Shown: one piece after another, positions 63,953 through 64,000 of the stretch
Layout: each line of letters begins with the position of its first letter
How positions within the stretch are numbered: position 1 is the first letter of the stretch
Assembly (NCBI RefSeq): GCF_029623395.1
Contig: NZ_JAPYKK010000001.1
Coordinates: 248,001 to 312,000, forward strand
Reading direction: 5' to 3'
Length of the DNA stretch: 64,000 nucleotides
Source of the DNA: Sphingomonas echinoides
GTDB lineage: Bacteria; Pseudomonadota; Alphaproteobacteria; Sphingomonadales; Sphingomonadaceae
Translations under genes and position numbers: made by a program
Notes under the pieces: model-generated
What the model saw: only the letters and a program-made list of their open reading frames with translations
What the model was told of the DNA's origin: nothing
The model's database searches: none

Positions 63953-64000
63953 TCGACACCAAGCGCCTTTACCGAAACCAGAAAAAAGGGCGGACCTCGC

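Overview
The window is dense, GC-rich DNA (roughly two-thirds G+C by eye) that looks like a chromosome segment of a sphingomonad (Sphingomonadales, Alphaproteobacteria). The signs are a large TonB-dependent receptor, an alphaproteobacterial-type his cluster (hisB-hisH-hisA-hisF-hisE), SspB, an ATP12 chaperone, glycine-zipper envelope proteins, many small intergenic GC-rich hairpin repeats, and frequent ATGA/GTGA stop-start overlaps. I saw no rRNA, tRNA, CRISPR array, transposase or integrase.

Region by region. 1-10,000: end of an M19 dipeptidase, ribF, two glycine-zipper envelope proteins, an OsmC protein, crcB, a coupled run (RluC-type pseudouridine synthase, FMN-binding protein, HAD phosphatase, small membrane protein, ATP12 chaperone), then gmk, fumC and sspB on the minus strand. 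10,071-14,276: histidine biosynthesis (hisB, a YciI-like gene, hisH, hisA, hisF, hisE) and a HIT hydrolase. 14,366-23,700: amino-acid permease, adenosine-kinase-like sugar kinase, EI24-like membrane protein, queG, an ABC-2 exporter pair, a CYP153-like P450 and a lipoprotein MsrB. 24,055-34,138: a (glucurono)xylan/xylose locus with a GH67 alpha-glucuronidase, a LacI regulator, a GT8 enzyme, a minus-strand operon for the oxidative (Weimberg-type) xylose route (XylX-, XylB- and XylC-like enzymes plus a sugar porter) and an SGNH esterase. LacI-type operator palindromes precede the glucuronidase and the xylX-like gene.

34,258-36,050 is a lower-GC insert carrying a retron: a retron reverse transcriptase with the diagnostic NAxxH, YVDD and VTG motifs, an overlapping XRE regulator, a previously hidden 58-codon gene for a small basic protein with an amphipathic or membrane helix, and about 250 nt of hairpin-rich leader that may hold the msr-msd RNA. 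It is the clearest candidate for a little-described defence system here.

36,263-54,199: a DUF2231-like/sorbosone-dehydrogenase pair, a second M19 dipeptidase, a CHAP protein, a GPH-family symporter, two SDRs and an acyl-CoA dehydrogenase, an M16 protease, a serine acetyltransferase-like enzyme, a penicillin-acylase-family protein, and clpB behind a heat-shock-type promoter. 54,292-63,952: a TonB receptor followed by six genes alternating strand one by one (Fe/2OG dioxygenase, sulfotransferase-like, TPR-aspartyl hydroxylase, sulfotransferase-like, small Cys-rich exported protein, TPR-sulfotransferase). This looks like one uncharacterised functional module joining receptor-mediated uptake to hydroxylation and sulfation.
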